64,000 nt of DNA from Mycolicibacterium tokaiense (GTDB lineage Bacteria > Actinomycetota > Actinomycetes > Mycobacteriales > Mycobacteriaceae). Under the pieces are notes generated by a model. The model did not search any database. It was not told the DNA's origin and saw only the letters and a list, made by a program, of their open reading frames with translations. This document shows positions 27,205 through 36,400 of the stretch, one piece after another; position 1 is the first letter of the stretch, and every line of letters starts with the position of its first letter. A program made the position numbers and the translations under genes. The stretch covers positions 4,092,001-4,156,000 of the forward strand of contig NZ_AP022600.1 in assembly GCF_010725885.1 (NCBI RefSeq), written 5' to 3'.

Positions 27205-28377
27205 GTGGAGACCTCTGCACCTGCAGCGACCCCATCCCGCACACCGGACATCGCCGCCGCCGCTTCCGGGAACACCTTCCTGTGCCTGGTGCGGTTCGCG
27301 CTGGCCAACATCCGGCGCCGACCGGAACGGTTCGTGTTGTCGGTCCTGGGTATCGCGCTCGCCATCGCCTGTGTCGTCGTAGTCCGCACCATCGCAGCAA
27401 GTTTCGCGATCACCGGGGCGGACTCGGTGAGCGACGTGCTCGGCGAGTCCCCGCTGTGGGTGGTACCCGCGGCGGGCGTGCACTTCGACCAGGACGCGCA
27501 GGCGCTGGTCGCCGACGGCCCGGCCCCGACGATCACCCTGCCGGACGGCTGGCGCGGATTGCGCACCGTCTCGGGTGTCACCGACGTCGACGGGCAGGCG
27601 GTGTCACTGCGCGGTAGCGACGACATCGACTCCGGGCGAGCAGTTCTGGGGTCCGAGCTGGCCACCCGACTGGGTGTGACCCCGGGTGGGACCGTCACGG
27701 TGGGGGGCCGTGACCTCGCCGTCGACATCGCCGGAACCGGACAGTCGATGCTGGTGACCACCGACGTCGCGGAATCCGTGGTGGGCGACAACGGATGGTG
27801 GACCGTCGATGCGCCCGCCGGCGAGCAGTCCCGCCGCGATCTGGCCCAGGTGCTCGGTGCGGCGACCGGCCTGCCGTCCACCCCGGATCCGGCCGTCGCA
27901 CCCGATCCCGCCGGTGCCGGGCTGATCTACGACACCGTCGGCGGCTCCGGCCCGCTGACCTTTGAGCAGAAGTTCTCGGCGCTGTTCTCCGGCGAGGTCA
28001 CCAGTTCCACCCTGGGGTTGATCTCCATTGTCGGACTGGGGCTGGGCTTCGTGATCGCGGTGTCGTCGTTCCTGGCCGCCGTGCAGGAACGCAAACGCGA
28101 ATTCGGCATCATGAGCAGCATCGGCCTGGCCGACGAGGTGCTCTATTTCTTCCTCGTCGAATCGTTCCTGGTGTTCATCGCCGCCTACCTGGTCGGCGTG
28201 ATCGGCGCCGGTGCCGCGGTGGCGCTGGTGATCCCGGGCATCGCCACCGTCACCGCCTGGGGGCAGGCCTCGGCCATGGTGGCGGCCTTCCTGCCGGCGA
28301 TGGCCATCGTCGGCGCGCTGGTCCCGGTCCACCGGCTGCTGCAGCAGCGTCCCGTCGCCCTTCTGGAGGCTCGATGA
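27205..28377 (+). CDS. FtsX/MacB-type ABC transporter permease (full size)
   Basis: 390-residue permease. Helix 1 is near residues 43-65, then a large extracytoplasmic domain (about 66-265) with MacB-PCD-like strands, then three helices (about 270-380). The FtsX-like tail contains the coupling segment ERKREFGIMSSIGLADEVL. The next gene encodes a smaller permease, so the exporter is probably an unequal heterodimer. The GTG at 27205 lacks a strong Shine-Dalgarno. A 24-bp palindrome lies 59 bases upstream. The substrate is unknown. Confidence 0.85.
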   Translation: METSAPAATPSRTPDIAAAASGNTFLCLVRFALANIRRRPERFVLSVLGIALAIACVVVVRTIAASFAITGADSVSDVLGESPLWVVPAAGVHFDQDAQALVADGPAPTITLPDGWRGLRTVSGVTDVDGQAVSLRGSDDIDSGRAVLGSELATRLGVTPGGTVTVGGRDLAVDIAGTGQSMLVTTDVAESVVGDNGWWTVDAPAGEQSRRDLAQVLGAATGLPSTPDPAVAPDPAGAGLIYDTVGGSGPLTFEQKFSALFSGEVTSSTLGLISIVGLGLGFVIAVSSFLAAVQERKREFGIMSSIGLADEVLYFFLVESFLVFIAAYLVGVIGAGAAVALVIPGIATVTAWGQASAMVAAFLPAMAIVGALVPVHRLLQQRPVALLEAR

Positions 28378-28940
28378 TCAGCAAAGGTCTTGGCTACGGC
28401 TGGCTTTCGGCCCGGCGGCGGATCTCGGAGATGGTGTTACCGATCGTGACCACCGCTACCGGGGCATTTCTGGTGGTGCTGGTGTTCGGGATGTCCGCTG
28501 GCATCAGCGCCCAGTCCGCCACCCTGGGCCACGCCGAGGAGATCAACCGCGCCGTCATCCTGATCGCCGTCACCGTCCTGCTGGTGGGCGTGGTGGAGGT
28601 GGCGGTGGCCACCACCCGCACGATCGCCCATCGCACCCGTGAACTCGGCGTGCTCAGCGCCAACGGCATCCCACGTGGCCCCGTGGTGGCCGCACTCCTG
28701 GTGGAACCTGTTGTCGCAGCGGTGCTCGGCGCCCTGGCCGGTGCCGCCCTGGCGGCGGTCGCCGCCGTGGTGCTGGCCGCGGTGGGCCTGGTCGGCACCG
28801 GCATCTCCTACGGAGGCCTGCTCGCCGGGGTGCTGATCGCGATCGTGGTCAGCATCCTGGCCGCCGTCGCCACCAGCATCGTGCCCACCTGGAACGCGGC
28901 GTCGCATCCGCCCATCCGTTCTCTGACCGCAGGAGGCTAG
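28374..28940 (+). CDS. Short FtsX-type ABC permease lacking the periplasmic domain
   Basis: 188-residue permease with four hydrophobic segments. The segment HRTRELGVLSANGIPRGPVV corresponds to the cytoplasmic coupling region of FtsX permeases. Helix 1 is followed by only about 20 residues before helix 2, so the large extracytoplasmic domain of MacB-type permeases is missing. The ATG overlaps the preceding stop (ATGA), showing coupled translation. It most likely pairs with the full-size permease. It is not a frameshift fragment, since start, coupling segment and stop are intact. Confidence 0.82.
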   Translation: MISKGLGYGWLSARRRISEMVLPIVTTATGAFLVVLVFGMSAGISAQSATLGHAEEINRAVILIAVTVLLVGVVEVAVATTRTIAHRTRELGVLSANGIPRGPVVAALLVEPVVAAVLGALAGAALAAVAAVVLAAVGLVGTGISYGGLLAGVLIAIVVSILAAVATSIVPTWNAASHPPIRSLTAGG

Positions 28941-28947
28941 ACACACC

Positions 28948-29673
28948 ATGACCGCACTGAACGAGTCATCGGCATCCGGCACCGACACCGGGGCGGGGAG
29001 CAAGCCGGTCATCGAGATCACCGACGTGTGGAAACTGCACAAGCTGGGCGACGAGGTGGTCAAGGCGCTGGTGGCCGCCGAACTGACAGTCATGCCAGGC
29101 GAATTCGTCTGTCTGATGGGGCCCAGCGGCAGCGGCAAGTCCACCCTGCTGAACATCATCGGCGGCCTGGACCGGCCCACCAAGGGCACCGTGATGCTGG
29201 CCGGACAGGACACCTCGACGCTGAGTGAGAGCCAGTTCGCGGCACTGCGCCACGACACCATCGGGTTCATCTTCCAGAGCTACAACCTCATCCCGTTCCT
29301 CTCGGCGGTGGAGAACGTGGAACTGCCACTGATGTTCGAGCCCTACGACCGCAAGGCGTTGCGCAAGCGCGCCACCGAACTGTTGGAGCTGGTGGGTCTG
29401 GGCCACCGCATCAACCACCAGCCCACCAAGATGTCCGGTGGGGAACAACAGCGCACCGCGATTGCGCGGTCGCTGATCAGCAACCCGACGCTGGTGCTCG
29501 CCGACGAGCCCACCGCCAACCTGGACCACCGGACGGGGGAGACGGTGGTCCGCATGCTGCGTGACCTGTGCTCGACACTGGGCGTCACGGTGGTCGCCAG
29601 CACCCACGATCCCACGGTGGCCGACGAAGCGAGCCGTGTCGTCCGCATGAAAGACGGACAGATCATCAACTGA
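28948..29673 (+). CDS. ABC transporter ATPase (LolD/MacB type)
   Basis: 241-residue ATPase for the two permeases upstream. Walker A is GPSGSGKST (Lys64), the Q-loop is in FIFQSYNLIPFLSAVENVELP (LolD/MacB type), the signature is MSGGEQQR, Walker B is LVLADEPTANLD and the switch His is in ASTHDPTVAD. GGAGG precedes the ATG. Energises a MacB/LolCDE-type mechanotransmission exporter rather than a classical transporter. Confidence 0.93.
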   Translation: MTALNESSASGTDTGAGSKPVIEITDVWKLHKLGDEVVKALVAAELTVMPGEFVCLMGPSGSGKSTLLNIIGGLDRPTKGTVMLAGQDTSTLSESQFAALRHDTIGFIFQSYNLIPFLSAVENVELPLMFEPYDRKALRKRATELLELVGLGHRINHQPTKMSGGEQQRTAIARSLISNPTLVLADEPTANLDHRTGETVVRMLRDLCSTLGVTVVASTHDPTVADEASRVVRMKDGQIIN

Positions 29674-29715
29674 AGCAACCTTTTTCGTCCTGATGGCTAC
29701 CCCCTTGGAGACCCG

Positions 29716-31218
29716 ATGACACAAGCTGAAGCCGCGCCGCCGGCCGACCGCGACAAACTGATGACCACCGAGCTGGTCCCCGAACAGATCCTGCCGAAGG
29801 TGATGAGTACCTTCGGTCTCACGGCCGCCTACGTCTTCATCATCTGCTGGGTCACCGGGTCGTCCATCATGGCCGCGGGCGGCTGGACGGCCATCCCGAT
29901 GTGGGTGCTGGGGATCCTGACGTTCCTGGTACCGGCCGGCATGGCCGTCGTCGAACTCGGCAACCTGTGGCCCGGCCAAGGTGGGGTGTACATCTGGGCG
30001 TATCGCACCATGGGGGAGACCTGGGGCTTCATCGGCGGCTACCTGTCCTGGGTGCCGGTCATCCTCAACGCCGCGTCGTCCCCGGCGGTGGTGTTGCAGT
30101 TCCTGCTCCTGGCCTTCCACACCGAACTCGGCCTGACCACCAGCATCATCTTGCAGCTGGTGATCCTGTGGACCGTGATCGGACTGGCGCTGGCGAAGCT
30201 GGCCGCCAACCAGAAGATCATGAACATCGTCTTCGTGGTGTACGGAGTGCTGACGCTGATCATCTTCATCAGCGGCCTGATGTTCGCCGTGGAGAACGGC
30301 TCCGCCACCCCGTTCAGCTGGGCCGAGGCCACCATCCCGAACTTCGCGGTCGCGGGTTTCCTCTACGGCACGGTGCTGCTGTACCTGCTCGGTGTCGAGA
30401 CGCCCTACAACATGGGCGCGGAGTTCCTGTCGGTGCGTCGCAGCGGACCCAGGATGATCTTGTGGGGCTCAACGGCTCTGGTGGCCATCTACCTGTTGAC
30501 CACACTGGGCACCATGATGGCGCTGCCCACCGACGAGATCGACCCGGTGACCGGGATCATCGGCATGCTCGACGTGGCCGGCTTCCCCGGTCTGATGGAG
30601 ATCTGCGCCGTCGTGCTGGCGTTCATCATCATCGTGGCGCTGATGACCTACCAGGTGGCGTATTCGCGGTTGATCTTCGTCTCCGGCCTGGAGCGCCACC
30701 TGCCGCGTATCTTCACCCACCTGAACCCGCGCACCCGCAACCCGGTGACCGCCATCCTGATCCAGGGCGTGCTGTCCTCGCTGATCCTGGTGGGCCTGTA
30801 CTCCCAGAGCAGCATGGCCAACGTGACGATCTACCTGCAGGGTGGCCTGAGCACGGTCTGGCTGCTGTCCGGATTCTTCTTCCTGATTCCGGTGGTGGTG
30901 GCGCGCAAGCGGTATGCCGACCGGTATGCCAACGAGAAGTTCTGGCGGATCCCCGGCGGTATGGCCGGTGTCTGGGCGGTCGTCATCGTGGGCTCCATCG
31001 GCACCATCGGCGGCATCTACTACTCGTTCGTCACACCCTGGATCGACGTCCCGCAGGCCACCTGGATGACCTGGGTGGGCGGCATCAGCCTCGGAATGTT
31101 CGCCCTCGGCCTGGTGGTCTACATCTTCGGACGCCGGTCGGCGCGCAAGACCAGCCAGGAAGACTCCCTGGCACACCTGGCCGTGTTCGATCTGAACAAG
31201 GAGGACAACCCCGCATGA
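29716..31218 (+). CDS. APC-superfamily amino acid/amine permease
   Basis: 500-residue permease with about 12 membrane helices, of the APC family near the GadC/AdiC-type exchangers. Helix 1 carries TAAYVFIICWVTGSSI and the next segment has LGNLWPGQGGVYIWAYR, the region that lines the substrate site in this family. TTGGAG precedes the ATG, 42 bases after the ATPase gene. Its last bases overlap the copper amine oxidase start (ATGA), so import of an amine that is then oxidised is a strong contextual inference; the specific substrate is not known. Confidence 0.9.
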   Translation: MTQAEAAPPADRDKLMTTELVPEQILPKVMSTFGLTAAYVFIICWVTGSSIMAAGGWTAIPMWVLGILTFLVPAGMAVVELGNLWPGQGGVYIWAYRTMGETWGFIGGYLSWVPVILNAASSPAVVLQFLLLAFHTELGLTTSIILQLVILWTVIGLALAKLAANQKIMNIVFVVYGVLTLIIFISGLMFAVENGSATPFSWAEATIPNFAVAGFLYGTVLLYLLGVETPYNMGAEFLSVRRSGPRMILWGSTALVAIYLLTTLGTMMALPTDEIDPVTGIIGMLDVAGFPGLMEICAVVLAFIIIVALMTYQVAYSRLIFVSGLERHLPRIFTHLNPRTRNPVTAILIQGVLSSLILVGLYSQSSMANVTIYLQGGLSTVWLLSGFFFLIPVVVARKRYADRYANEKFWRIPGGMAGVWAVVIVGSIGTIGGIYYSFVTPWIDVPQATWMTWVGGISLGMFALGLVVYIFGRRSARKTSQEDSLAHLAVFDLNKEDNPA

Positions 31219-33230
31219 CGATGGACAGCACGGTGCTGAGCACCCCGGGTGCCGGTGATTCAGTCAGCTATCCACTGGACCCGCTGTCCGGCGCAGAGAT
31301 CGAGACGGCGGCGCGGATCATCACGGAGTCCGAATACGGCACTCCCACCTTGAAATTCGTGATGATCCAGCTGGCCGAGCCGGACAAGACCCCCGAGCTG
31401 ACCTTCGCCGGTGCCGAGGTCTCTCGTCAGGCGTTCGTCACCATGTACGACGGGGCCGCCAAGATGATCTACGAGGCTGTGGTCGACGTCGTGGCCGGCA
31501 CCATCGACGCCTGGAAAGCCGTTCCGGGCCGCTTCCCCTCCTACCTGGTGGAGCACATGACCGGCGTCGAGGAGAAGGTGCGCCAGGACCCACGGTGGCA
31601 GGAGGCCATGCGCAAGCGCGGCGTCACCGACTTCAGCCTGGCGATGATCGATCCGTGGCCGGCCGGGTACTACGGCCAGCAGGACCACTACGACAACTCG
31701 CCGCTGATCTGTCGTCCGCTGACGTTCATGCGGGCGGCACCGTCAGAGCACGGCTACGCCCGCCCGGTGGAAGGTCTGATCGTCACCTTCGATCTGGACG
31801 CCATGGAGGTCGTCGACATCGAGGACCACGGCGTGGTGCCGCTGCCGCCGAAAGCCGGCAACTACGACCCGCGCTTCATGTTCGACCCGGACAACCGGCC
31901 GGCATTCACGCACTTCCGCGACGGTGTCAAACCCATCGAGATCACCCAGCCCGACGGACCGAGCTTCACCGTCGACGGCTGGAACGTGCAGTGGCAGAAA
32001 TGGTCTCTGCGGATCGGGTTCAATCCACGCGAGGGCCTGACCATTCACGAGGTCACCTACACCGACCGCGGCGAGACCCGCCCCATCCTCTACCGGGGAT
32101 CGCTGTCGGAGATGGTGGTGCCCTACGGGGACAGCTCGCCGACGCACTGGAACAAGAACGTCTTCGACATGGGCGAGGTGGGCATGGGTTTTTCGGCGAA
32201 CCCGCTGACCCTGGGCTGCGACTGCCTGGGGGAGATCCACTACTTCGACGGCACGGTCAACGATTCCAGCGGCAACGCGGTCACCATCCCGAACGCCATC
32301 TGCATGCACGAGGAGGACTACGGGATCTCCTGGAAGCACACGGATTTCCGCACCGAGGAAGTGGAGGTGCGCCGCTCACGCCGGCTGGTGATCTCGATGA
32401 TCTGCACCGTCGGCAACTACGAGTATGGCTTCTTCTGGTACTTCTACAACGACGCCTCCATCGAAGTGGAAGTGAAGCTCTCCGGCGTGCTGACCACCGG
32501 GTCGATCCCGGAGGGCGAACTGCCCCGGTGGGGCAAGATGGTGGCCCCGGGCATCTACGGCCCCAACCACCAGCATTTCTTCAACTTCCGCCTGGACATG
32601 AGCATCGACGGCCCGGGAAACAGTGTCTATGAGGTGGATTCGGTCCCCGAGCCGGATCCCGCACTGAATCCGCACAAGAACGCCTGGATCACCCAGGACA
32701 CGTTGGTGGCTTCGGAAGCCGAGGGGGCCAGGGACTGGAACTGGTCCACCGGCCGGTACTGGAAGGTGGCCAATCCCTCCAAGGTCAACGAACTGGGTGC
32801 CCCCACCGCCTACAAGCTCACCCCGAAAGAGGTGGTGCCGGTGATGGTGCAGGAGGGGTCCTACATCTACGACCGGGCCCGCTTCGTCCAGCACAACCTG
32901 TGGGTCACCAAGTACGACCCGGCGGAGATGTTCGCCGCCGGCGACTACATGTACCAGTCGGCCGACGTCCAGGGGTTGCCGGAGTTCATCGCCGACGACG
33001 CACCGCTGGAGGACACCGATGTGGTGCTCTGGTACACCGTGGGCGCCCACCACGTGGTGCGCCCGGAGGACTGGCCGGTGATGCCATGCGCCTACGCAGG
33101 GTTCCACCTCAAGCCGGTCGGCTTCTTCGACGGCAACCCCGCACTGGACCTCCCGCCCAGCCCGCCGGCGGCCTGCCACTCGGCGCATCATGCGGGACTG
33201 CCGGTGGCCGAACGGGCCCGGGAGTCCTAA
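31215..33230 (+). CDS. Copper-containing primary-amine oxidase
   Basis: 671-residue copper/topaquinone amine oxidase that converts primary amines to aldehydes, H2O2 and ammonia. The TPQ precursor is Tyr402 in VGNYEYGF; the catalytic base is Asp318 in VFDMGEVGMG. Copper ligands are His452 and His454 (HQHFFNFRLD) and His612 or His613 (GAHHVVRPEDWPVMP). No signal peptide, so cytoplasmic. The true start is the ATG at 31215, which overlaps the permease stop; a much longer open frame upstream is only the permease read in another frame. The stop codon overlaps the stop of the convergent ABC gene. Confidence 0.95.
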   Translation: MTMDSTVLSTPGAGDSVSYPLDPLSGAEIETAARIITESEYGTPTLKFVMIQLAEPDKTPELTFAGAEVSRQAFVTMYDGAAKMIYEAVVDVVAGTIDAWKAVPGRFPSYLVEHMTGVEEKVRQDPRWQEAMRKRGVTDFSLAMIDPWPAGYYGQQDHYDNSPLICRPLTFMRAAPSEHGYARPVEGLIVTFDLDAMEVVDIEDHGVVPLPPKAGNYDPRFMFDPDNRPAFTHFRDGVKPIEITQPDGPSFTVDGWNVQWQKWSLRIGFNPREGLTIHEVTYTDRGETRPILYRGSLSEMVVPYGDSSPTHWNKNVFDMGEVGMGFSANPLTLGCDCLGEIHYFDGTVNDSSGNAVTIPNAICMHEEDYGISWKHTDFRTEEVEVRRSRRLVISMICTVGNYEYGFFWYFYNDASIEVEVKLSGVLTTGSIPEGELPRWGKMVAPGIYGPNHQHFFNFRLDMSIDGPGNSVYEVDSVPEPDPALNPHKNAWITQDTLVASEAEGARDWNWSTGRYWKVANPSKVNELGAPTAYKLTPKEVVPVMVQEGSYIYDRARFVQHNLWVTKYDPAEMFAAGDYMYQSADVQGLPEFIADDAPLEDTDVVLWYTVGAHHVVRPEDWPVMPCAYAGFHLKPVGFFDGNPALDLPPSPPAACHSAHHAGLPVAERARES

Positions 33231-33817
33231 GAGGGTCCCAATTCGAGGACGTCGCCGGTCAATCCGGCGACGATCCTCGGATCATGGCTCACCACCACCA
33301 CTCCCGCACCGGTGTCGGCCATCTGACAGATGAGCTGCACCACGGCCGCGGCGGCGATCGGGTCCAGCATCGCGGTGGGCTCGTCGCACAGCAGGAACGT
33401 CGGCCGGGCCACCAGCGCCCGGGCCAGGCAGGCCCGCTGCAACTGGCCGTCGCTGACCTGCGCCGGGTAGCGATCCAGCAGCGCGGGGTCCAGGCCCACC
33501 CTGGTGATCACCTCATCGAGATCAACGCCGGAGCGGCGGATCCTGGCCGGCTCGGTGATCACCGCCCGCAACGGCCAGCGTGGATTGCACACCAGGCGCG
33601 GGTGCTGGGCCAGCATGCCGACAGACCCCTCGCGGTGCACCGTGCCGCCGTCGGGTGCCTGCAGACCGGCCAGCACCCGCAGCAGCGTGGTCTTGCCGCA
33701 GCCGGAGGGACCGGTGACACCCACGATGCTCCCCGCGCGCACGGTGAGGCTGACCCCGCTCAGCGCGGTCCGTCCGGCGTAGCCGACGGTGACGTCCTGC
33801 GCGCAGAGCCGGGTCAT
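33227..33817 (-). CDS. Opp/Dpp-type ABC importer ATPase 2 (compact)
   Basis: 196-residue ATPase of the oligopeptide/nickel importer group (DppF position). Walker A is GPSGCGKTT, Walker B FLLCDEPTAMLD, switch His in VVSHDP. The signature is VSDGQLQR rather than the usual LSGGQ. It is far shorter than typical DppF (about 330) and lacks the C-terminal oligopeptide-type domain. Its ATG overlaps the preceding ATPase gene by four bases; last gene of a five-gene operon. Confidence 0.88.
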   Translation of the reverse strand: MTRLCAQDVTVGYAGRTALSGVSLTVRAGSIVGVTGPSGCGKTTLLRVLAGLQAPDGGTVHREGSVGMLAQHPRLVCNPRWPLRAVITEPARIRRSGVDLDEVITRVGLDPALLDRYPAQVSDGQLQRACLARALVARPTFLLCDEPTAMLDPIAAAAVVQLICQMADTGAGVVVVSHDPRIVAGLTGDVLELGPS

Positions 33818-34578
33818 GTCCGCACCCCCGCGAAGAACCGCCGGCTGTAGTCGTCGGTGGCATCGGTGATCTCGGGCCACGGCCCCTGGGCCACCACAGT
33901 GCCGTCGCGCATGAAGGCCACGTCGTCACAGACCTCGGAGTCCGCCAGGGTCATCAGGTCGTGGGTGATCGCCAGCACGCCGGCGCCCGCCGCCGCGGCC
34001 GCGCCCAGCAGCGCCCAGATCGCCCCGGCATGTCCGGGGTCCAGCGCCGAGGTGGGCTCGTCGGCGATCAGCAGGGGCGGGCGGGCGGCGATGGCCGCCG
34101 CGATGGCCGCCCGCTGAGCCATGCCGCCGGACAGTTCATGCGGATACCGTGCGCCGGTGTCCGGCGGCAACTGGGCAGCGGCCAGCAGTTCGGCGGGATC
34201 CCGGTCGGCCCCGACGCGCCGGCACACCTCGGCGAGTTGGGCGCCGACGGTTCGCACTGGGGTGAACGACGTCGCCGCCGACTGCGGCACGAAGCCGATT
34301 CCGCGGCCGCGCACCGGACGCCATCGGGCTTCGGCCGCGGTGCTGAGATCCTCCCCACCGATCAGGATCCGCCCCTGCGTGCGGGAACCCGGGGGCAACA
34401 GCCCGCACAGCGCGGCGGCCACCAGGCTCTTGCCGCAACCGGATTCACCGATCAGCGCGGTGACGCGGCCGGCGGGCACGCTCAGGTGGACGTCGTGCAG
34501 TGGGCGCACCACCGGGGCGCCCCGGCCGCCTCGGGTGGCGATGTCGACGGTGAAGCCTTTCAACTCGGCAGCAGCCAT
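33814..34578 (-). CDS. Opp/Dpp-type ABC importer ATPase 1
   Basis: 254-residue ATPase (DppD position). Walker A is GESGCGKSL, the Q-loop reads GFVPQSAATSFTPV as in DppD/NikD proteins, the signature is LSGGMAQR and Walker B is LLIADEPTSALD. It also lacks the usual long C-terminal extension. The ATG shares one base with the permease stop (TGATG). Confidence 0.9.
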   Translation of the reverse strand: MAAAELKGFTVDIATRGGRGAPVVRPLHDVHLSVPAGRVTALIGESGCGKSLVAAALCGLLPPGSRTQGRILIGGEDLSTAAEARWRPVRGRGIGFVPQSAATSFTPVRTVGAQLAEVCRRVGADRDPAELLAAAQLPPDTGARYPHELSGGMAQRAAIAAAIAARPPLLIADEPTSALDPGHAGAIWALLGAAAAAGAGVLAITHDLMTLADSEVCDDVAFMRDGTVVAQGPWPEITDATDDYSRRFFAGVRT

Positions 34579-35399
34579 CACCACACCCGCTCTGTCGGAG
34601 GCTCGTGGCGGCGCCGCAGCGCCGAGGCGGATGCGGCGAACGTCCACGCGGTCACGATCAGCGCGCCGGCCGGCACCACCAGCGTCCACCAGGCCCCGGA
34701 GAGGATGTCACCGCGGGCCTGCCCCAGCAGGGTGCCCAGGCTGGCCTGGTCCGGGGACAGTCCCACTCCCAGAAAGGACAGGGTGGACTCGTGCCACACC
34801 GCGTGCGGCAGCAGCATGACCATCGCCACCACCGCCTGACCGGTGACGGCGGGTACCAGGTGATGCCGCGCCACGAACCAGCGGGATCCGCCTGATAATC
34901 GGGACATCTGGACCCAGCCGGCGTCGGTGACGGCCAGCAACTCGGCGCGGACCACCCGGGCAACGGCCGGCCAGTGGGTGAGCCCGATGGAGGCGATGAT
35001 GGCCAGCGGCTCGCCGCGCCACATCGCGGCGATCACGATCCCCACCACCAGATGCGGCAGCGCATTCACCCCGTCCACCACCCGCATCACCGTCGCATCG
35101 ACCCAGCCGCCGGCCAGCACCGACCCGATGCCGATGACCGCCCCCAGCACCGTTGCCACCACCGCGCACGTCGCGGCGATCACCAGCGAGATCCGCAGTC
35201 CCTGGGCAGATCTGACCGCCAGGTCGTATCCGGAATGGTCGGTGCCGGCCAGGTGCGCCGGACCCGGTGGCTGCAACGCGCGGCCGAAGTCGGCCAGCTC
35301 ATCTCCGGCCAGCAGTGGAATCAGCGCCGCCGCAGCAACAATGGAGGCCAGCAGCAGCCACGGCCACGGCAGCAGGCGCGCCCGCACGGGCGTGCTCAC
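34578..35399 (-). CDS. Opp/Dpp-type ABC importer permease, DppC-like
   Basis: 273-residue inner permease with about six helices. The N-terminal segment HLAGTDHSGYDLAVRSAQGLRISL is the DppC hallmark (LGTD...GRD-type turn). The EAA coupling loop lies near AELLAVTDAGWVQMSRLSGGS, and HESTLSFLGVGL is the conserved DppC C-terminal motif. The GTG start overlaps the DppB stop by four bases. Confidence 0.91.
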   Translation of the reverse strand: MSTPVRARLLPWPWLLLASIVAAAALIPLLAGDELADFGRALQPPGPAHLAGTDHSGYDLAVRSAQGLRISLVIAATCAVVATVLGAVIGIGSVLAGGWVDATVMRVVDGVNALPHLVVGIVIAAMWRGEPLAIIASIGLTHWPAVARVVRAELLAVTDAGWVQMSRLSGGSRWFVARHHLVPAVTGQAVVAMVMLLPHAVWHESTLSFLGVGLSPDQASLGTLLGQARGDILSGAWWTLVVPAGALIVTAWTFAASASALRRRHEPPTERVW

Positions 35400-36400
35400 G
35401 CGCGCATTCCGATCCGGGGGTCGAGCGCCACCGCCGCGGCGTCGGACAGCGCCGAGCCCAGCAGCACCGCCAGCGCGGCGCCGACGGTCAGCGCCGCCAT
35501 CAAAGCGAAGTCCAGTGCCGCTGCCGAATCCACCAGCACCGCCGCCACACCGGGCCAGCCGAACACGGTTTCGACAATGGCGGCACCGGCGATCAGCTCG
35601 GGCAGTCGGGTGCCCAGCAGAGCGAGCGTCGGCAGCACCGACACCGGCGCGATGTGCCCCCGCAGCAGCGGCCAGCCGTCGATACCGCGGGCGCGCGCCG
35701 AGCGCACCGCATCCGAGTCTCGCGCCGTGAGGACCTCGGCCCTGGTGGCCAGCAGCAGCCACGGGATCTGCGACAGCACCAACGCCGTCAAGGGCAGCAG
35801 CCCGTACGTCAGCAGCCCGGCCACGGTGTAGTCGGTACCGGGCGGGCGCGCACCCGAGGTGGGCAGCCAGCGCAGACCGACGGCGAACACCGTCACCAGG
35901 GACAACGACACCACGAACGGGGGCACCGCGGCGAAGGTGACGGCAAAGGCGTTGCACAGCCGGTCGATGAGCCCGCCGCGCATCCCCGCGACCGCACCCA
36001 GGGTCAGTGCGATCACCGCGCCGAGCACCAGGGCGGTGCCCGACAGGGCCAGGGTGAACGGCATCCGTTCGGCCAGCACGGTGCTCACCGGCTGGGACTG
36101 GGTGGACGACCAGCCCAGGTCGCCGGACAGGGCGGCCGACAGCCAGTGCCACCAGGCCTGCCACCACGGCTGGTCCAGATCGTAGGCGGCGCGCATGGCC
36201 TCACGCTGGGACTGGGTGGCGAACTGGTAGTTGCCGCCCAGATACGCCGCCAACGGGTCGAACGGGGACAGTGCGGCGACGAAGAACATGCCGACCGACA
36301 CCGCGGCGGCCACCGGGATCGCGATCACGGCACGAATGCCGAGCAGGCGGGCCGCCGGGCCGATCCGATTGCGCCGCCACGTGCTTCGGTCGGTTGTCAT
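35396..36400 (-). CDS. Opp/Dpp-type ABC importer permease, DppB-like
   Basis: 334-residue permease with about six helices. The N-terminus carries SPFDPLAAYLGG and the REAMRAAYDLDQPWW linker typical of DppB. The coupling loop is near SDAVRSARARGIDG, followed by IVETVFGWPGVAAVLVDS, the conserved DppB motif. The ATG at 36400 overlaps the binding-protein stop by four bases. Confidence 0.92.
   Translation of the reverse strand: MTTDRSTWRRNRIGPAARLLGIRAVIAIPVAAAVSVGMFFVAALSPFDPLAAYLGGNYQFATQSQREAMRAAYDLDQPWWQAWWHWLSAALSGDLGWSSTQSQPVSTVLAERMPFTLALSGTALVLGAVIALTLGAVAGMRGGLIDRLCNAFAVTFAAVPPFVVSLSLVTVFAVGLRWLPTSGARPPGTDYTVAGLLTYGLLPLTALVLSQIPWLLLATRAEVLTARDSDAVRSARARGIDGWPLLRGHIAPVSVLPTLALLGTRLPELIAGAAIVETVFGWPGVAAVLVDSAAALDFALMAALTVGAALAVLLGSALSDAAAVALDPRIGMRA

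Noticed and set aside
28374..28940. Frameshifted remnant of the larger permease gene
   Set aside because: It has its own ATG, the FtsX coupling segment and four helices, and it overlaps the previous gene by ATGA; no missing half is present.
29901..31214. A 5' extension of the copper amine oxidase frame
   Set aside because: The sequence before 31215 is the APC permease in another frame; the enzyme starts at the ATG that overlaps the permease stop.
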